64,000 nucleotides of DNA from Branchiostoma floridae. Taxonomy: Eukaryota > Chordata > Leptocardii > Amphioxiformes > Branchiostomatidae. Numbering within the stretch: the stretch's first letter is position 1; every line of letters begins with the position of its first letter. The stretch covers positions 8,846,377 through 8,910,376 of the forward strand of contig NC_049981.1 of NCBI RefSeq assembly GCF_000003815.2, given 5' to 3'. The notes beneath the pieces were generated by a model, which saw only the letters and a program-made list of their open reading frames with translations, was not told the origin of the DNA and did no database searches. Below, in pieces: positions 53,901 through 63,660 of this stretch. A program made the translations under genes and the position numbers.

Positions 53901-56900
53901 CACCTGCCGATTTTATGCGTTCATTTTCTAATCGGTGCAAAATCCGGTCCACTGATTTTCTTTCATGTCCGGTTTTCTTCTGACTGGTCACAGTTCACCA
54001 TTGTGAGTTACCTACTGAGGACATCAACTAGAGAGAGATGGCCACAATGATATGAAATTTGGTGGATATTCATATTGATAAAAGACTTGATAATGATTAA
54101 TCATGCCCTGAAATTTGAGTTGTGTACCTTATTTCTTGGTGAGGCCCAGAAGCTACTGATCATCCCTCGTACATTGTCTACATGTATATGATACCGCGAA
54201 ATTTTGATTTTGTTCCCATAGAAGCGAGTAGTGACATAGATAAGAGAGACGCAAAAAGAAAAGCAACGTAACGATATAGCAATGTCAAATGGACTATACG
54301 TGTGTATTCAATTATCCCCTCACCTAGTCACTCTTTAGATTGCTAGGACATTCTTACCGGAGTACAATCTAGAGCTTCAATTGTGACGTTGCTGGAAATG
54401 AAGGTCTTCCCATTGACGCTTACTTGAAGAACAAGGAAGCTACGAAAAACAGAAAATGTATACAACGTTCTTATCACTTACAAATGGTAATGGTAATACA
54501 ATCAATTACATGTTACGAAATATAAACTGCTGCACTATCTTATGCTATACTATTTCTATTATCTTACCATAATAAACGCACCTTTTTCTTATTGGCATAA
54601 TTTTGGATATTTCAATCCCTTTGTACGTTCTCATTACAACGTTGGATATTGATGAGCCGATACTAAAGTATCTAACTGTAATGCTCTGGTCATATTTCCA
54701 GACTGGGGCTCGACCGGGCAGCTTGCATAAACAACCCGACTGGGCCCCGGTTTGAAAATGTGACCGTGGCATACTTGAAACTGGGCGTATGTACACCGTA
54801 CAGCGTGTGAAAGGAGGCGGCAGAACATACCTTCCGGGCTCGTCAATTTTAGGTGCTGGGCAGCGTAGATAGTCGCTTCTCACCTCCTTCGGCCTAAAAA
54901 CTAGAGAGTACTTTCTTATTCTTAATTGGAACATCAATAGATAGCGCCACAGGATTTATGAATGATCTGATTGTTTTTTATGTTGTTATCGTTTGATTTT
55001 TATGTTGTTATCGTTTGAAACTTATTGAAGTCGAAAATGTGCAATGTGAAATAGAGAGAACAGACTATTTACCCCATCCAGACTGGGGCGGGGTTGGGGG
55101 GGGTGTGTTTGGTAAAAGTGCCCCCCAACTTTGACGCCGTATAGCTGGCGTATAGCAAGGAAACTTGGTTTGTTTTCCTAAAAAAATTGGCAACAATTTG
55201 CAAAAAAACAGCATATTATTTTTTGTGACGCCAAAGCAATGGGTTTCTGAGGCTTATTTTACAAAATTAACTAATTTTGGGTTTGAAAGTTTTTTTTTCC
55301 AAACGACACCAGTTTTCATATATCTTTAGTATCTAATATAATTCAGTTCAGTTCAGTTCAATGCAAAGTTTATAATTAGATATTCATAATTTATGCTAAT
55401 GTTATGACGTACTTGGTAAAAATCCAAGATGGTGGACCATATGATGAAAAGTATAATCAGGTTATTTTCACTCGAATTTCATCTGTGATGGGTATTTTCT
55501 TGAAGTGACAAAAAATTTTCATGTGAAATTTTCAGTTCGTTTGCATGGAATGTTTGGGTTATATATTGAAAAAGATGTAAAGACATTTAAGGTTGATGAT
55601 CCAATATGTCGAATCGAAAGCGATACTAAAATACATACGACGGCATTTTATGTTATGCTATTGTGGTTTCTATTGACAACAGAAGTCTTAGAAGACTTAA
55701 ATATTAAAAAGAAACCCTTTGATGTTAATTTTTTGAGTAATGTATATATGTATTATGATAATTCCGTAATTAGACCGTTTTAGCAAACATTCATCAATTA
55801 ATCAAAACATAACGATATCAAAATTACAGGAATTATGAAAGCTGCAGTAAAGAAATGACAACAAACGTGTTTTGAGTTTGCAATCATTCATTTCTCCATG
55901 CCATGCGATCTACTCCATTACATCACATGTACATGTACAGAGACTCTCTTAATCTTAGAAACATCATCGTCATGGGATGAACAGCGTTACAACGCACAAT
56001 TCATTTACGTGTTACAGTAGTGCTGTACTTGTACTACGTACGTAGGTCATGTACATGTCTTCTCAAAACATCGTACTGCCAAGAACTTGAAGTCGAAACT
56101 AAAACTAAGTTACTGTATACGTTATTGCGTACTGTTAACGTCAATGATCACGGGTCAGCCCAGAGCAAGAAGAAGAAAAAGAAGGCCAGAGCAGCGTCCT
56201 GACTGCTAACAAAATGGTAGTAAAGTAAACTGTAATGTACTACGTATCCAAAGCGTAGATACGGTTAGATCAGTGACACTGTCAGTTGATGATCACGAAA
56301 GCACTGCACCGCCGAAAGCGACTGCTATGCCCATCTGTAGGACCCGAGTCGCTGTGAACTCTGTGGCTTCCGACTGGCTGCCAAGAACTTATACCACTGC
56401 AAATATTTTCTCCTTTAATGCAAAGTATTTCATCGCGACCCTAAATGCAATTACAGTAATTGGACAATGGACAGATAGAGAACAGTTTTTTTTATTGAGT
56501 ATGTCACATAAAGTTGTTTGCCAAATCGTAATGCCGGCTTTGGTGACCTTTAGCGGGCTGGCCTCTCTTTTTGGCGCGACTTGCCCGGGATCCGCCCACG
56601 ACCTCCCACAATCTTTCTTTTGCTCCCAATAACAATGTCATACATGTTGTCGGCATTGTGCCTGTACACAGGAAGTTATCGGCTTATGTTTACCGCGTAC
56701 GATAATTTTCGACGATGTTTGACAAAATTTCGTGCAATTATCCGGCACTGGTGACTTTTCGTCATGCAGATAGCGAAGTCACTAACTATGGTGTGAATGC
56801 GAGCCGGTTGGGGATTGGGGGATTTCAAGCGATTGACCGAAATGTTCGTTTATCCGACCTGCAATTAACTGGCTTCCACTGTATATCAATTAATACAATG

Positions 56901-57790
56901 ATACTTGTCCCGTCTAACTCTAAGGTCTATGCCTACAGGAATATGAACGTAAATGGCGTATTGACATATTGTCATATACAACTTTAACGTTTCAGTTTGT
57001 TACAACGCATTCTCTCTTTTTTAGAGCGTTACATATGTATTGGCCTAAGCACGTGGACATGGAGTCAGGACATGACATAAGTAATATAAATCTCATAAAC
57101 ACCAGGAGTATGAAATTATGGCTCAAATATTCTGAAAAATGGTTGACAATGTATAGATCATTTACGTTGAATTTGTTATCTAGAATATTTCAAATTTGTG
57201 GCCAAAATCTTACATAGTGTACCTTTAACAAGCCCATTACGCCCTGCAAATTCGGTGATCTTACTGTTAGCCGTTTAGATTTCGAAATTATGAAGAGGGC
57301 CGAATGACCCCTCCCCCCAGTCCGGGGAATGCTAAGGAAGCCCAGTGTGGATAGGGTTGAATACTTGTATAATTTATGTACCTTGGTTGTCTGTGTCGTT
57401 CAATCTGAAGTTGCAGAAGACGTTCGATATATTGTCGGTTTTTCTGAAGCCATTTCCCCAAATATCTACCTCAAACACGGCTAGAAAAAAGGACATACAC
57501 ATGTTACATATTCGGAAGGTAGACACAATTTTTTCTAAATCTTTTTTTTTTAATATGTATTCCACATATCATGTGCTGAAGCACAAACAACATAATAGCT
57601 TGCTTTTTGGGATCGACAGTCATGGACTATTATGGACGAGGTCCCTTTGAAGTAAGAAAGCGAAATGGTTTGAAGTTGCAATACATATACATATACATAT
57701 CATACTATAGTAAATATACTGTAGTAGTAGCACTAGTATATGTATACTTACTGTCAGCACACACATATGGCGGGTCCGCGGACACGATTT
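47565..57790 (-). CDS. Anthrax-toxin-receptor (ANTXR) family homologue, nine exons, both ends incomplete
   Basis: Exons in transcript order: 57790-57752, 57480-57382, 54900-54831, 54439-54358, 53542-53444, 49653-49621, 49415-49335, 48086-47964, 47645-47565. All junctions are AG/GT with matching phases (707 coding bases, no stop). The product covers the end of the von Willebrand A/Ig boundary, the Ig-like ANTXR extracellular domain, a transmembrane helix ending [12 protein letters not shown], an acidic juxtamembrane segment, and the conserved cytosolic block [30 protein letters not shown] and [10 protein letters not shown]. These cytosolic motifs are diagnostic of ANTXR1/ANTXR2. Known family role: type I integrin-like receptors of extracellular matrix (collagen), with the bacterial toxin using the mammalian members. 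The von Willebrand A exons should lie beyond base 64,000. The last C-terminal exon and a possible short Pro-rich exon after the transmembrane helix were not found. Confidence 0.9.
47849..47904. repeat. Compound (TA)n(GA)n microsatellite
   Basis: About 25 bases of (TA)n followed by about 30 bases of (GA)n, in an ANTXR intron. Confidence 0.95.
47964..48086 (-). CDS. ANTXR homologue exon: conserved cytosolic GSTEAGAKL block
   Basis: Encodes [20 protein letters not shown] then [19 protein letters not shown]. It aligns with the W..KGSTEEGAKL region of ANTXR1/2. The acceptor is CTCATTGCAG and the donor is GTATGC. A TA/GA microsatellite starts about 60 bases into the next intron. Confidence 0.93.
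48187..48475 (-). repeat. tRNA-derived SINE
   Basis: On the minus strand the head reads GCCCACGTGGCGCAAGCGG, an A box fit (TGGCGCAAGCGG), followed about 70 bases later by GGGTTCGGTCCTTG, a degraded B box. The body GTCCTTTCGGATGGTGACGT..GTGTTCGGGGGAGC is shared with the SINE-like copies at 31915 and 36910. It is antisense-neutral intronic DNA of the ANTXR gene. Confidence 0.7.
48480..49330. other. ANTXR intron without recognised features
   Basis: Moderately AT-rich; no repeat family from this window and no coding stretch identified. Confidence 0.5.
49335..49415 (-). CDS. ANTXR homologue exon: conserved cytosolic YYGGRG motif
   Basis: Encodes [20 protein letters not shown] and GGMSRMQ. K-W-P[11 protein letters not shown] is near-invariant in ANTXR proteins. 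The acceptor is CATGCACAG and the donor is GTACGT. Confidence 0.94.
49621..49653 (-). CDS. ANTXR homologue exon: acidic juxtamembrane segment
   Basis: An 11-residue exon, [11 protein letters not shown], corresponding to the acidic run after the transmembrane region in ANTXR1/2. The acceptor is GTGTTTTAG and the donor is GTCTCA. The 10-residue Pro-rich segment before it in vertebrates has no counterpart here, so one small exon may be missing. Confidence 0.7.
50360..52350 (+). repeat. Tandem duplication, unit about 350 bases, first copy split by an element
   Basis: GGACATTGTCCTTGGTGCT..GACACTGTCTGGCAAGT..AATATA.GCT.GCTGTAC..AAGTCATAAAAA..CAGTACAAAGTT occurs at 50390-50667 and again at 52028-52302. 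The end GAGGAGTC.TG.GGACATGACAACGATA..GAGGTAAGAAAA follows copy 2 at 52306 and resumes after the insertion at 51953 for copy 1. Confidence 0.82.
50669..51948. mobile_element. PIF/Harbinger-like non-autonomous element with TTA target duplication
   Basis: Terminal inverted repeats GGGACTGTACGATATTTATC (50669-50688) and the complement at 51929-51948 match 19 of 20. TTA flanks both ends (50666-50668, 51949-51951), and the second tandem copy shows the unoccupied site at about 52301. Three-base TWA duplications suggest PIF/Harbinger. The interior has poly-G runs, GGGGGC-rich segments and a second nested inverted pair (CAGCGTTCCCGCCAGG near 50953, CCTGGCGAGAACACTGGCG near 51720). No transposase seen. 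Confidence 0.8.
52375..52620 (-). other. GC-rich coding-like island in an ANTXR intron, unassigned
   Basis: The minus strand is open and reads [34 protein letters not shown] and GPLNKSE-stop. Base composition is far above the flanks. It does not match the ANTXR product and has no clear splice partners. It may be a retro-inserted gene fragment. Confidence 0.3.
52781..52978 (-). mobile_element. LINE C-terminal fragment
   Basis: Minus-strand text [40 protein letters not shown] and LHSFQER is the FFPRTI..WN.LP...V.A.SL..F tail typical of CR1/L2/jockey-like LINEs. Confidence 0.75.
53018..53050. repeat. TA microsatellite
   Basis: (TA)n of about 24 bases followed by TTAATTAATTAA. Confidence 0.85.
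53444..53542 (-). CDS. ANTXR homologue exon: transmembrane helix
   Basis: 33 residues beginning [12 protein letters not shown], continuing as a Leu-rich helix and ending [11 protein letters not shown]. The WWFW..CC end is characteristic of ANTXR1/2. The acceptor is TTTCCACAG and the donor is GTGAGT. Phase is 0 in and out. Confidence 0.92.
54080..54190 (-). repeat. Dispersed repeat with ACGAGGGATGATCA core
   Basis: Read on the minus strand it gives TACGAGGGATGATCAGTAG..GGCCTCACCAAGAAATAAGG..CACAACTCAAATTTCA. The same blocks are found at 28495-28560 (plus) and 28985-29060 (minus). Possibly the end of a mariner-type element; class not proven. Confidence 0.45.
54358..54439 (-). CDS. ANTXR homologue exon: Ig-like domain, last strands
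   Basis: Encodes [20 protein letters not shown] then EALDCTP. It matches the LQVS.N...FISS pattern of ANTXR proteins. The acceptor is TTTTCGTAG and the donor is GTAAGA. It ends in phase 0. Confidence 0.9.
54831..54900 (-). CDS. ANTXR homologue exon: Ig-like domain, middle
   Basis: Encodes [20 protein letters not shown]; the RCPAP cysteine is conserved in the family. Of two nearby acceptors only CTCTCTAG before 54900 keeps the phase. The donor is GTATGT. Confidence 0.88.
55069..57360. mobile_element. piggyBac-like MITE, copy 2, carrying about 1.4 kb of extra DNA
   Basis: The left end TTACCCCATCCAGACTGG and right end CCAGTGTGGATAGGGTTGA are diverged versions of copy 1. The interior follows copy 1: GTGCC..CCAACTTTGACG.CGTATA.CTGGCG, ATTCATAATTTATGCTAAT, AAGATGG.GGAC. 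Homology stops at about 55830 (TATCAAAATTACA) and resumes at about 57235 (GGTGATC), so about 1.4 kb was gained here. That insert includes the dispersed repeat 56215-56345. Confidence 0.75.
57382..57480 (-). CDS. ANTXR homologue exon: Ig-like domain, first strands
   Basis: Encodes [20 protein letters not shown] then FCNFRLND. The GNGF and single-cysteine pattern is that of the ANTXR extracellular domain. The acceptor is TTTTTTCTAG and the donor is GTACAT. A MITE copy ends 22 bases beyond the donor. Confidence 0.9.
57752..57790 (-). CDS. ANTXR homologue exon: junction into the Ig-like domain
   Basis: A 39-base exon encoding [13 protein letters not shown], matching the family's stretch between the A domain and the Ig-like domain with its cysteine. 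The acceptor is TCCTGTATAG and the donor is GTAAGT. It ends in phase 1. Confidence 0.75.
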
Positions 57791-59800
57791 CTATACAGGA
57801 TTTGTTAACGACCTAAGAGGTGGTGGGAAGAAATGTAGCAAATGGTTTGCTTCTACGGTTGTAATAATCAATACCAATTTATCTTTTTAAATTTGCCACT
57901 TAAGAAAAACGTCTTTGGAGCACTCTGACCGCGTTTTTGCTACTAGACACCTATATGCTCAATCACATTTAATTACAAAATCATTTGCAAGCAATATAAC
58001 GTCAGTAGTCTTATACTAAGTACTGTTCAGCAGATGAGTAAATAATATAATGATATGATAGTTTCCTTTCCTGTCGACAGAATGGCCATAGTCAAATACC
58101 TACAACGGAGGGAGATCTTAAAACTGTAAAGGACAATTAACCTATTTTACAGTGCCATATACAAAGAACGGACAGAGGGAAAAGGTAGTTCCATAGCCTT
58201 TTTGAGGCCATGCGGATAGTGAGTCTTTATCCACTGTGTGCTGGATATGGTATTGCAAGCCAGAGCCCATCCCTCTCCTCTCTCCACAATCAACAATTCT
58301 GTATCGAAGGCAAGTCCCCTATAACGTGATGCTGGTAGAAAAATGAAAAAGTGTAGCTGCCGGCAAAGCACACCACAGATACAGACACATCTGACGCCGA
58401 AAGCATGATGAATAGTGTGTTATTCGCCGTTATGTTAGTAAAATTGATGTGCTACTTGTTGCTTGTAACAAATGACATTGGATGGTATGTCTCACAAAGA
58501 GATTCAGGAGCTACGAAAGTGACTGGACGATGAATGTTCCTTTGGAACTGAAAAAAAATACTTGCTGGTTTGGTAAGATATTTCGTTGTTTGGGAGAGGG
58601 TCTTAATTATGCAAAAATGCACGGGACTGTTTCAATGCTCGGACGGCAAGCGATTGCCTGTGCTAGGTGGTTCCTCGACCAGGTTAGACCATACAAAGAA
58701 TTGCTTTTAAATATTGGTCACAATCCTATCTCATCAGGTTTACTTAGGTTAACAGTACAACTTAACACTAAAAGACCCCGACTGTCCACATTTATGAGTA
58801 TATTCAAATCTGTTTGAGTTCTGCCATTTTGTCTGCAATGACATTTTGGCGACGCCTGAGGGGCGAGCCTAATAGTATAGTTTGCAACCGTTTGACAAGA
58901 ATTCCCCAAATCTCGTGAATTTGTAGTTGCATCATCCCTTTAGGGGGGAATAAATATTGAATGGATTGACGGATCTTCATGATGTTTGGAATGTAGATAG
59001 CTTCAGAGATGCTTTACATAATGAAATGCTAATTATGCAAATCAGAGGCTAAATACACTGCATTTCATGTTAGAGTGCTCAAAAATATGCCTTATGTAAC
59101 TCAAAAAGAGAGAAATATTAGGCTTACTTGTTTGTTTGATTGTGCCTTTATTTCAACTCGATGTACTCCATCGGCCTTCAAGGCCGCTTTTCATGGAGGT
59201 CGAGCGTACATGGAGGAGGTGAGGGGTCAACTAACCATATTAGGACAAATTTTCTATTGATCATAAAGGAATGCTAAATACATACATACATAAATGAAAG
59301 AATAATAATAATGAAAACAAATGATAATCATTAGCTCGTTGATTCCATACACGTTCGTAGATCGTTACCGTGACAGAAGTCTTTTGAAACTTGAGATTGA
59401 GGTTGCAGCTCTGGCGTCCGGTATTAGTGAATTCCAAAGAAGTGAACCAGAGTAAGCTAGTGACATTAAACAGAGGTCACCAAACAAGATGGCTACCCTC
59501 TCAGGACCTCCAGCCCTGGGGATTCCAATCCAGCGTAATACTCAGCAGGGGAGGTTCCTGGAGGCCACCATCTACACTAAGTAGTAGATAGGGTTTAGAG
59601 TTCTTTTTTGTTCTTATTTATGATTTCTGTTTGCTAGTTAGGAGGAAAAACTTGGAATCCTGTACCCGGGTTTGAGAACCCCCCTCCCACCCAGACATCA
59701 CTTCAGTGAGACAGTACTCAGCCTGTTTCATTATTATTTCCATGACGTTTTATTTTCATTTACTACTCTCTGGACTTGAACTGTGTCAAACCATGATCCT
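57791..59800. other. ANTXR upstream intron, mostly repeats
   Basis: 58180-58330 resembles 35960-36140; 58930-59060 is copy i of the TATGCAAAT family (GAATGGATTGACGGATCTTCATGATGTTTGG). No von Willebrand A exon could be found. A frame at 59510-59581 reads MATLSGPPALGIPIQRNTQQ but has no support. Confidence 0.4.
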
Positions 59801-62800
59801 GGCATATCTGTGACGGCGGAGGAGCCACTTTTACTGACCAACGGCGTCTTTGACCTCTGACCTCAAATCCGTGTTGTGGAACGCGTTAAGGCATGCTGGA
59901 CAGTATTCCCAGTTTTTGGCTATCCACTGCAGCGAACTGATAGCTCCAGTCGTCCTGTCTCCGACAGGCCACCGGGCCAGCTGTCTTTATCGTCAAGAGT
60001 GCGGTTAACCCCTGGCGCAGGGGCTGCTTCACGGTAAACGACCACGCACAGACTTGTCTACATGGTGTCAGAGCACGTCCTACAGCGACGGACTACACCC
60101 TGCAGTAAGAACAGTCCTACAAAGAAAGACTCTCGGCGTCTCTACTTTGCAACATGGAATGTGAGGACTCTTCTGGGCAGAGAGAGTAGCGATCGTCCAG
60201 AACGTCGCACCGCCTTTGTCGCAAGGGAGCTTACCCGATTTGGCATAGAAATTGCCGCCTTGAGCGAAACCCGACTTCCAGGTGAAGGCCAACTACAAGA
60301 AGATGCTGGAGGTTTCACTTTCTTCTGAAAAGGTCTCCCCCAGGAGGACAGAAGGCTCCATGGTGTTGGCTTTGCTATACGGAATTCTCTTGTCAAAGAC
60401 CTTGAGGAATTTCCAATCGGAGTGAATGGAAGACTTATGACTCTATGTCTAAAACTTAACAACCGGCAACATGCTACAGTTATAAGCTGTTATGGCCCCA
60501 CCCTGACCTCAGATGATCAGATCAAAGAGAAGTTTTATGAAGAGCTTGAGAATATTCTTATGTCAATTCCACCAACTGACAAGATAGTCCTATTAGGGGA
60601 CTTCAATACTCGAGTCGGCTGTGACGCTGCACACTGGAATGGAGTAATCGGCAAGAATGGGATAGGAAAGGCCAACTCAAATGGCTTACTTCTCTTATCA
60701 CTATGCACTCGATATAAACTTGTGATTACTAACACACTCTTCCGTCTCAAGAACAAGTACAAAACAACCTGGTGTCATCCAAGATCTAAGCACTGGCACC
60801 CTCTGGATTATGTAATTGTAAGATCGAGAGATCAGCATGATGTGAGGATTACTCGTACAATGCGTGGGGCTGATGAATGCTGGACCGACCACCCCCTGGT
60901 TCGCTCTGTATTGAATATGTCCCTGAAGAAGAAAGTGCGAAAGGGCCCCAAAATAACTAGAAGGAGGTTTAATACCCACAAATTGCAAATACCATATGAA
61001 AGACTGCTGTTCCGATCTGCACAACCGTCTGGGTCAACTTGGACCTACCCATTCAGGAAGTGTGGAGGAACAATGGGAATTACTCAAAAGTGTTCTGTTG
61101 CAAACCTGTAAGAACACCATTGGCCTCCACAAGCGTGTGAGTGAAGATTGGTTCGATGAACATGACAGCGAGATTCAAGAACCGATTGACAGGAAACGCC
61201 AAGCTTTTGTATGTTGGCAAGACGACCACCACAATGTAGAAAAGCATATTATTAAGCGCTTTTCCCTTCTGAAGGCCGAGGTTCAAACCCGCATTCGAGA
61301 TATGAAAAACACCTGGTGGGAAACAAAAGCACAGGAACTCCAAGCCTTTGCCGACATGACATGCGTAACTTTTTCCAAGCTATAAAAGCAGTCTTTGGTC
61401 CAATCAAGTCAGACAAATCAGACTGTGGGAACTACAGAGGAATTGCCCTCCTGTCATCGGCTGGTAAAATCCTGGCGAGAGTGCTCTTGAACCGACTCCT
61501 TCCCCTGAGCGAGGAGATATTACCTGAAACTCAGTCTGGCTTTAGACCGGCGAGAGGAACTGTGGATATGATCTTCTCTGCCCGACAGATCCAAGAGAAA
61601 TGTACTGAACAGCAACAGCCTCTCTTCATGGCCTTTATTGATCTTACTAAGGCTTTTGACTCACTGAATCGCGAGGCTCTCTGAAGAGAATGGGTTGCCC
61701 TGAGAAATTCATAGCAATACTTCGACTACTTCATGATGGAATGACTGCCAAGGCACTCTGTAATGGCACAGAAACTGAACCATTCACAATCAAAACTGGT
61801 GTCAAACAGGGGTGCATACTAGCGCCAACAATCTTTGACATATACCTTTTTGCTGTTCTAGCACTGATAAAAGACCAGATGCCATCAGGAGTTACTATTA
61901 GATATCGCTATGATAGCAGTATTTTCAACCTAAGACGCCTCAACGCTGTCACCGGGCACCAGACTTACAAGCCAGCCTTGATTTGTTCAACTCAGCATAC
62001 AAACTCCTTGGCCTGACTACAAATGAGTCAAGGTCATGACCAAGGTCATGATCCAGCCAGCTCCTGGTCAACCACCACCAGTAGTCAGCTTTCACCTGGA
62101 CGGAGTGCGTCTGGAGTGTGTCAAACATTTCCCTTATCTTGGCAGTACCCTTAATAACAGAGGAAACATTGATGATGAAATCTCACATAGGCAAGGAAGC
62201 CATGTGCAGCCTTTGCAAATTTAAGGGTGAGGGTCTTTGACAACAAAAACCTTAAGACGGCAACAAAGCTCCAATTGCATAAAGCCACAGTGCTTCCAAC
62301 ACTACTTTATGGGTGTGAGTCTTGGGTTACTTACCGGCGGCATATTAAGACTCTTGAACAGTTTCACCAGCGCTCACTACGACGTATTCTGAACATTTCC
62401 TGGACAGATTACCGTACTAACACTAGTGTGCTAGCTGAGGCTGGCTCCTGTAGCATAGAGACACTTATTATGCGTAGCCAACTACGATGGACCGGGCATT
62501 GTGTTCGAATGCCAGATAACCGTCTTCCCAAACAGATTCTGTTTGGTCAACTGGATCAAAGGACACGCCCAAGGGGTGGACAGAGAAAGAGATATAAGGA
62601 CACTCTGAAACATTACCTGAAGAAGGGACATGTTGACCCAACAAGCCTTGAAAAACTATGTTCTGACCGCAATGCTTGGTGGCAGCTGACCAACACCACC
62701 GTGACAACCTTCGAGACCGAGAGGGTAGCAGCCGTCGAGGCAAAGAGAAAGGCGAGGAAGGCCCGTCAAAGTAGAACTGCAACTGTAAACCTGTAGACTT
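59800..62800 (+). mobile_element. Defective LINE: EEP endonuclease and reverse transcriptase, broken
   Basis: Endonuclease text begins at 60062: FATWNVRTLLGRE, IAALSETRLPG, then after an in-frame TGA (60326-60328) VLLGDFNTRVG and ECWTDHPLV (His of the SDH box). A frameshift leads to RKRQAFVCWQDDHH. Reverse transcriptase resumes with NYRGIALLSSAGKILARVLL, FIDLTKAFDSLNREAL (box A) and GVKQGCILAPTIFDIYL (box B). The YADD segment is absent: homology jumps from FNLRRLNAVTG to LDLFNSAYKLLGL. The C-terminus VLPTLLYGCESWVTYRRHIK to LCSDRNAWW is intact to 62796. A further gap between FGPIKS and DKSDCGNYRG removes the start of the polymerase. Members of this class are often annotated as craniofacial development protein 2-like. 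Bases 59800-60061 are its probable 5' leader. Confidence 0.88.
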
Positions 62801-62814
62801 GCCATACTCGTGAG

Positions 62815-63045
62815 AGTGGCCGTCCATCAGTGATCGTCTGTAGACCTCTCTCATTGGCTTAGGTACTAATAAAAGATCGGAAGCACTACGTCTGGTGGTC
62901 CTGACTGATCTGTCCCTGCAATAGGTAAACATACGACGTATGTAGGGTGGTGACTTATTGTTCAAGGCCTTGTATACCAGTAGAGCTTTGTGGTGCTTGT
63001 GTAGAGACTTAACATCCTTCCATCCCAGACGTGAGTGAACATCCG
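62815..63045 (-). mobile_element. LINE C-terminal fragment, tail to tail with the preceding LINE
   Basis: Minus-strand text LGWKDVKSLHKHHKALLVYK, ALNNKSPPYIRRMFTYC and ASDLLLVPKPMREVYRRSL is the usual LINE C-terminal segment. The plus-strand LINE reading frame stops at 62796, only about 20 bases away. Confidence 0.75.
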
Positions 63046-63064
63046 CCTGTTAAGGATAATATCC

Positions 63065-63660
63065 GATTGGCAAAAATTCCCGAAATTTCACAGCCATTCA
63101 TCCGCGCGTGCGCAATTGCACCATCCTTTTGAAAGGGAATTACTCGGGAAGGGGTTGACGGATTAACGTGATTTTTCATATGTAGATAACTTCAGAGATG
63201 CCTCCCATAAATGAGGACTATCAATGCAAACCAGAGCTAATCTACATAATGTACAGTTTATCAAGCCACAGTATTTCATTACTACTAAGGCACTTAAACA
63301 TGACATATGTAACTAGAAAAAAGAAATATTGGTAGAAATCAATTACGCAAATTTCATCTAATTTACATAATTAATGAGAAATTGTTATCATAGTGTTCAA
63401 TGACGAATTTTCCATTCCATTCTTGCGACATTTTATAGCAACATGTACGTTAATTTGAACATGCCGACGTAAGTTGTGCAAATTAGGGTCACATTTACAT
63501 AATTTATGAGAAAGTTCTCCAATAGCTTTCTTTGCTAAGACTTTCATACCTTGAACACATCGTTGTTTAGGTAGAGGAGATCAACTGATATCTTTTATGC
63601 AAATGAGGACCTCATAATCAATGAGAAACATTTATAATAGGTCACTCGTGACAAGAGATC
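63065..63660 (+). repeat. Interspersed CTAGCGGC / TATGCAAAT repeat family, copy j
   Basis: Contains GGGAATTACTCGGGAAGGGGTTGACGGATTAACGTGATTTTTCATATGTAGATAAC, then degraded AATTA.GCAAATTT..AATTTACATAATTAATGAGAAA units and TTATGCAAATGAGGACCTCAT. Confidence 0.65.

Noticed and set aside
56273-56987. Open frames of 119 and 90 residues within 55.8-57.2 kb as genes
   Set aside because: They lie in the extra DNA gained by MITE copy 2, overlap a dispersed repeat, and show no motif.
61690-62016. Possibility that the LINE at 60-62.8 kb is intact and active
   Set aside because: There are an in-frame stop at 60326-60328, several frame changes and no YADD segment.
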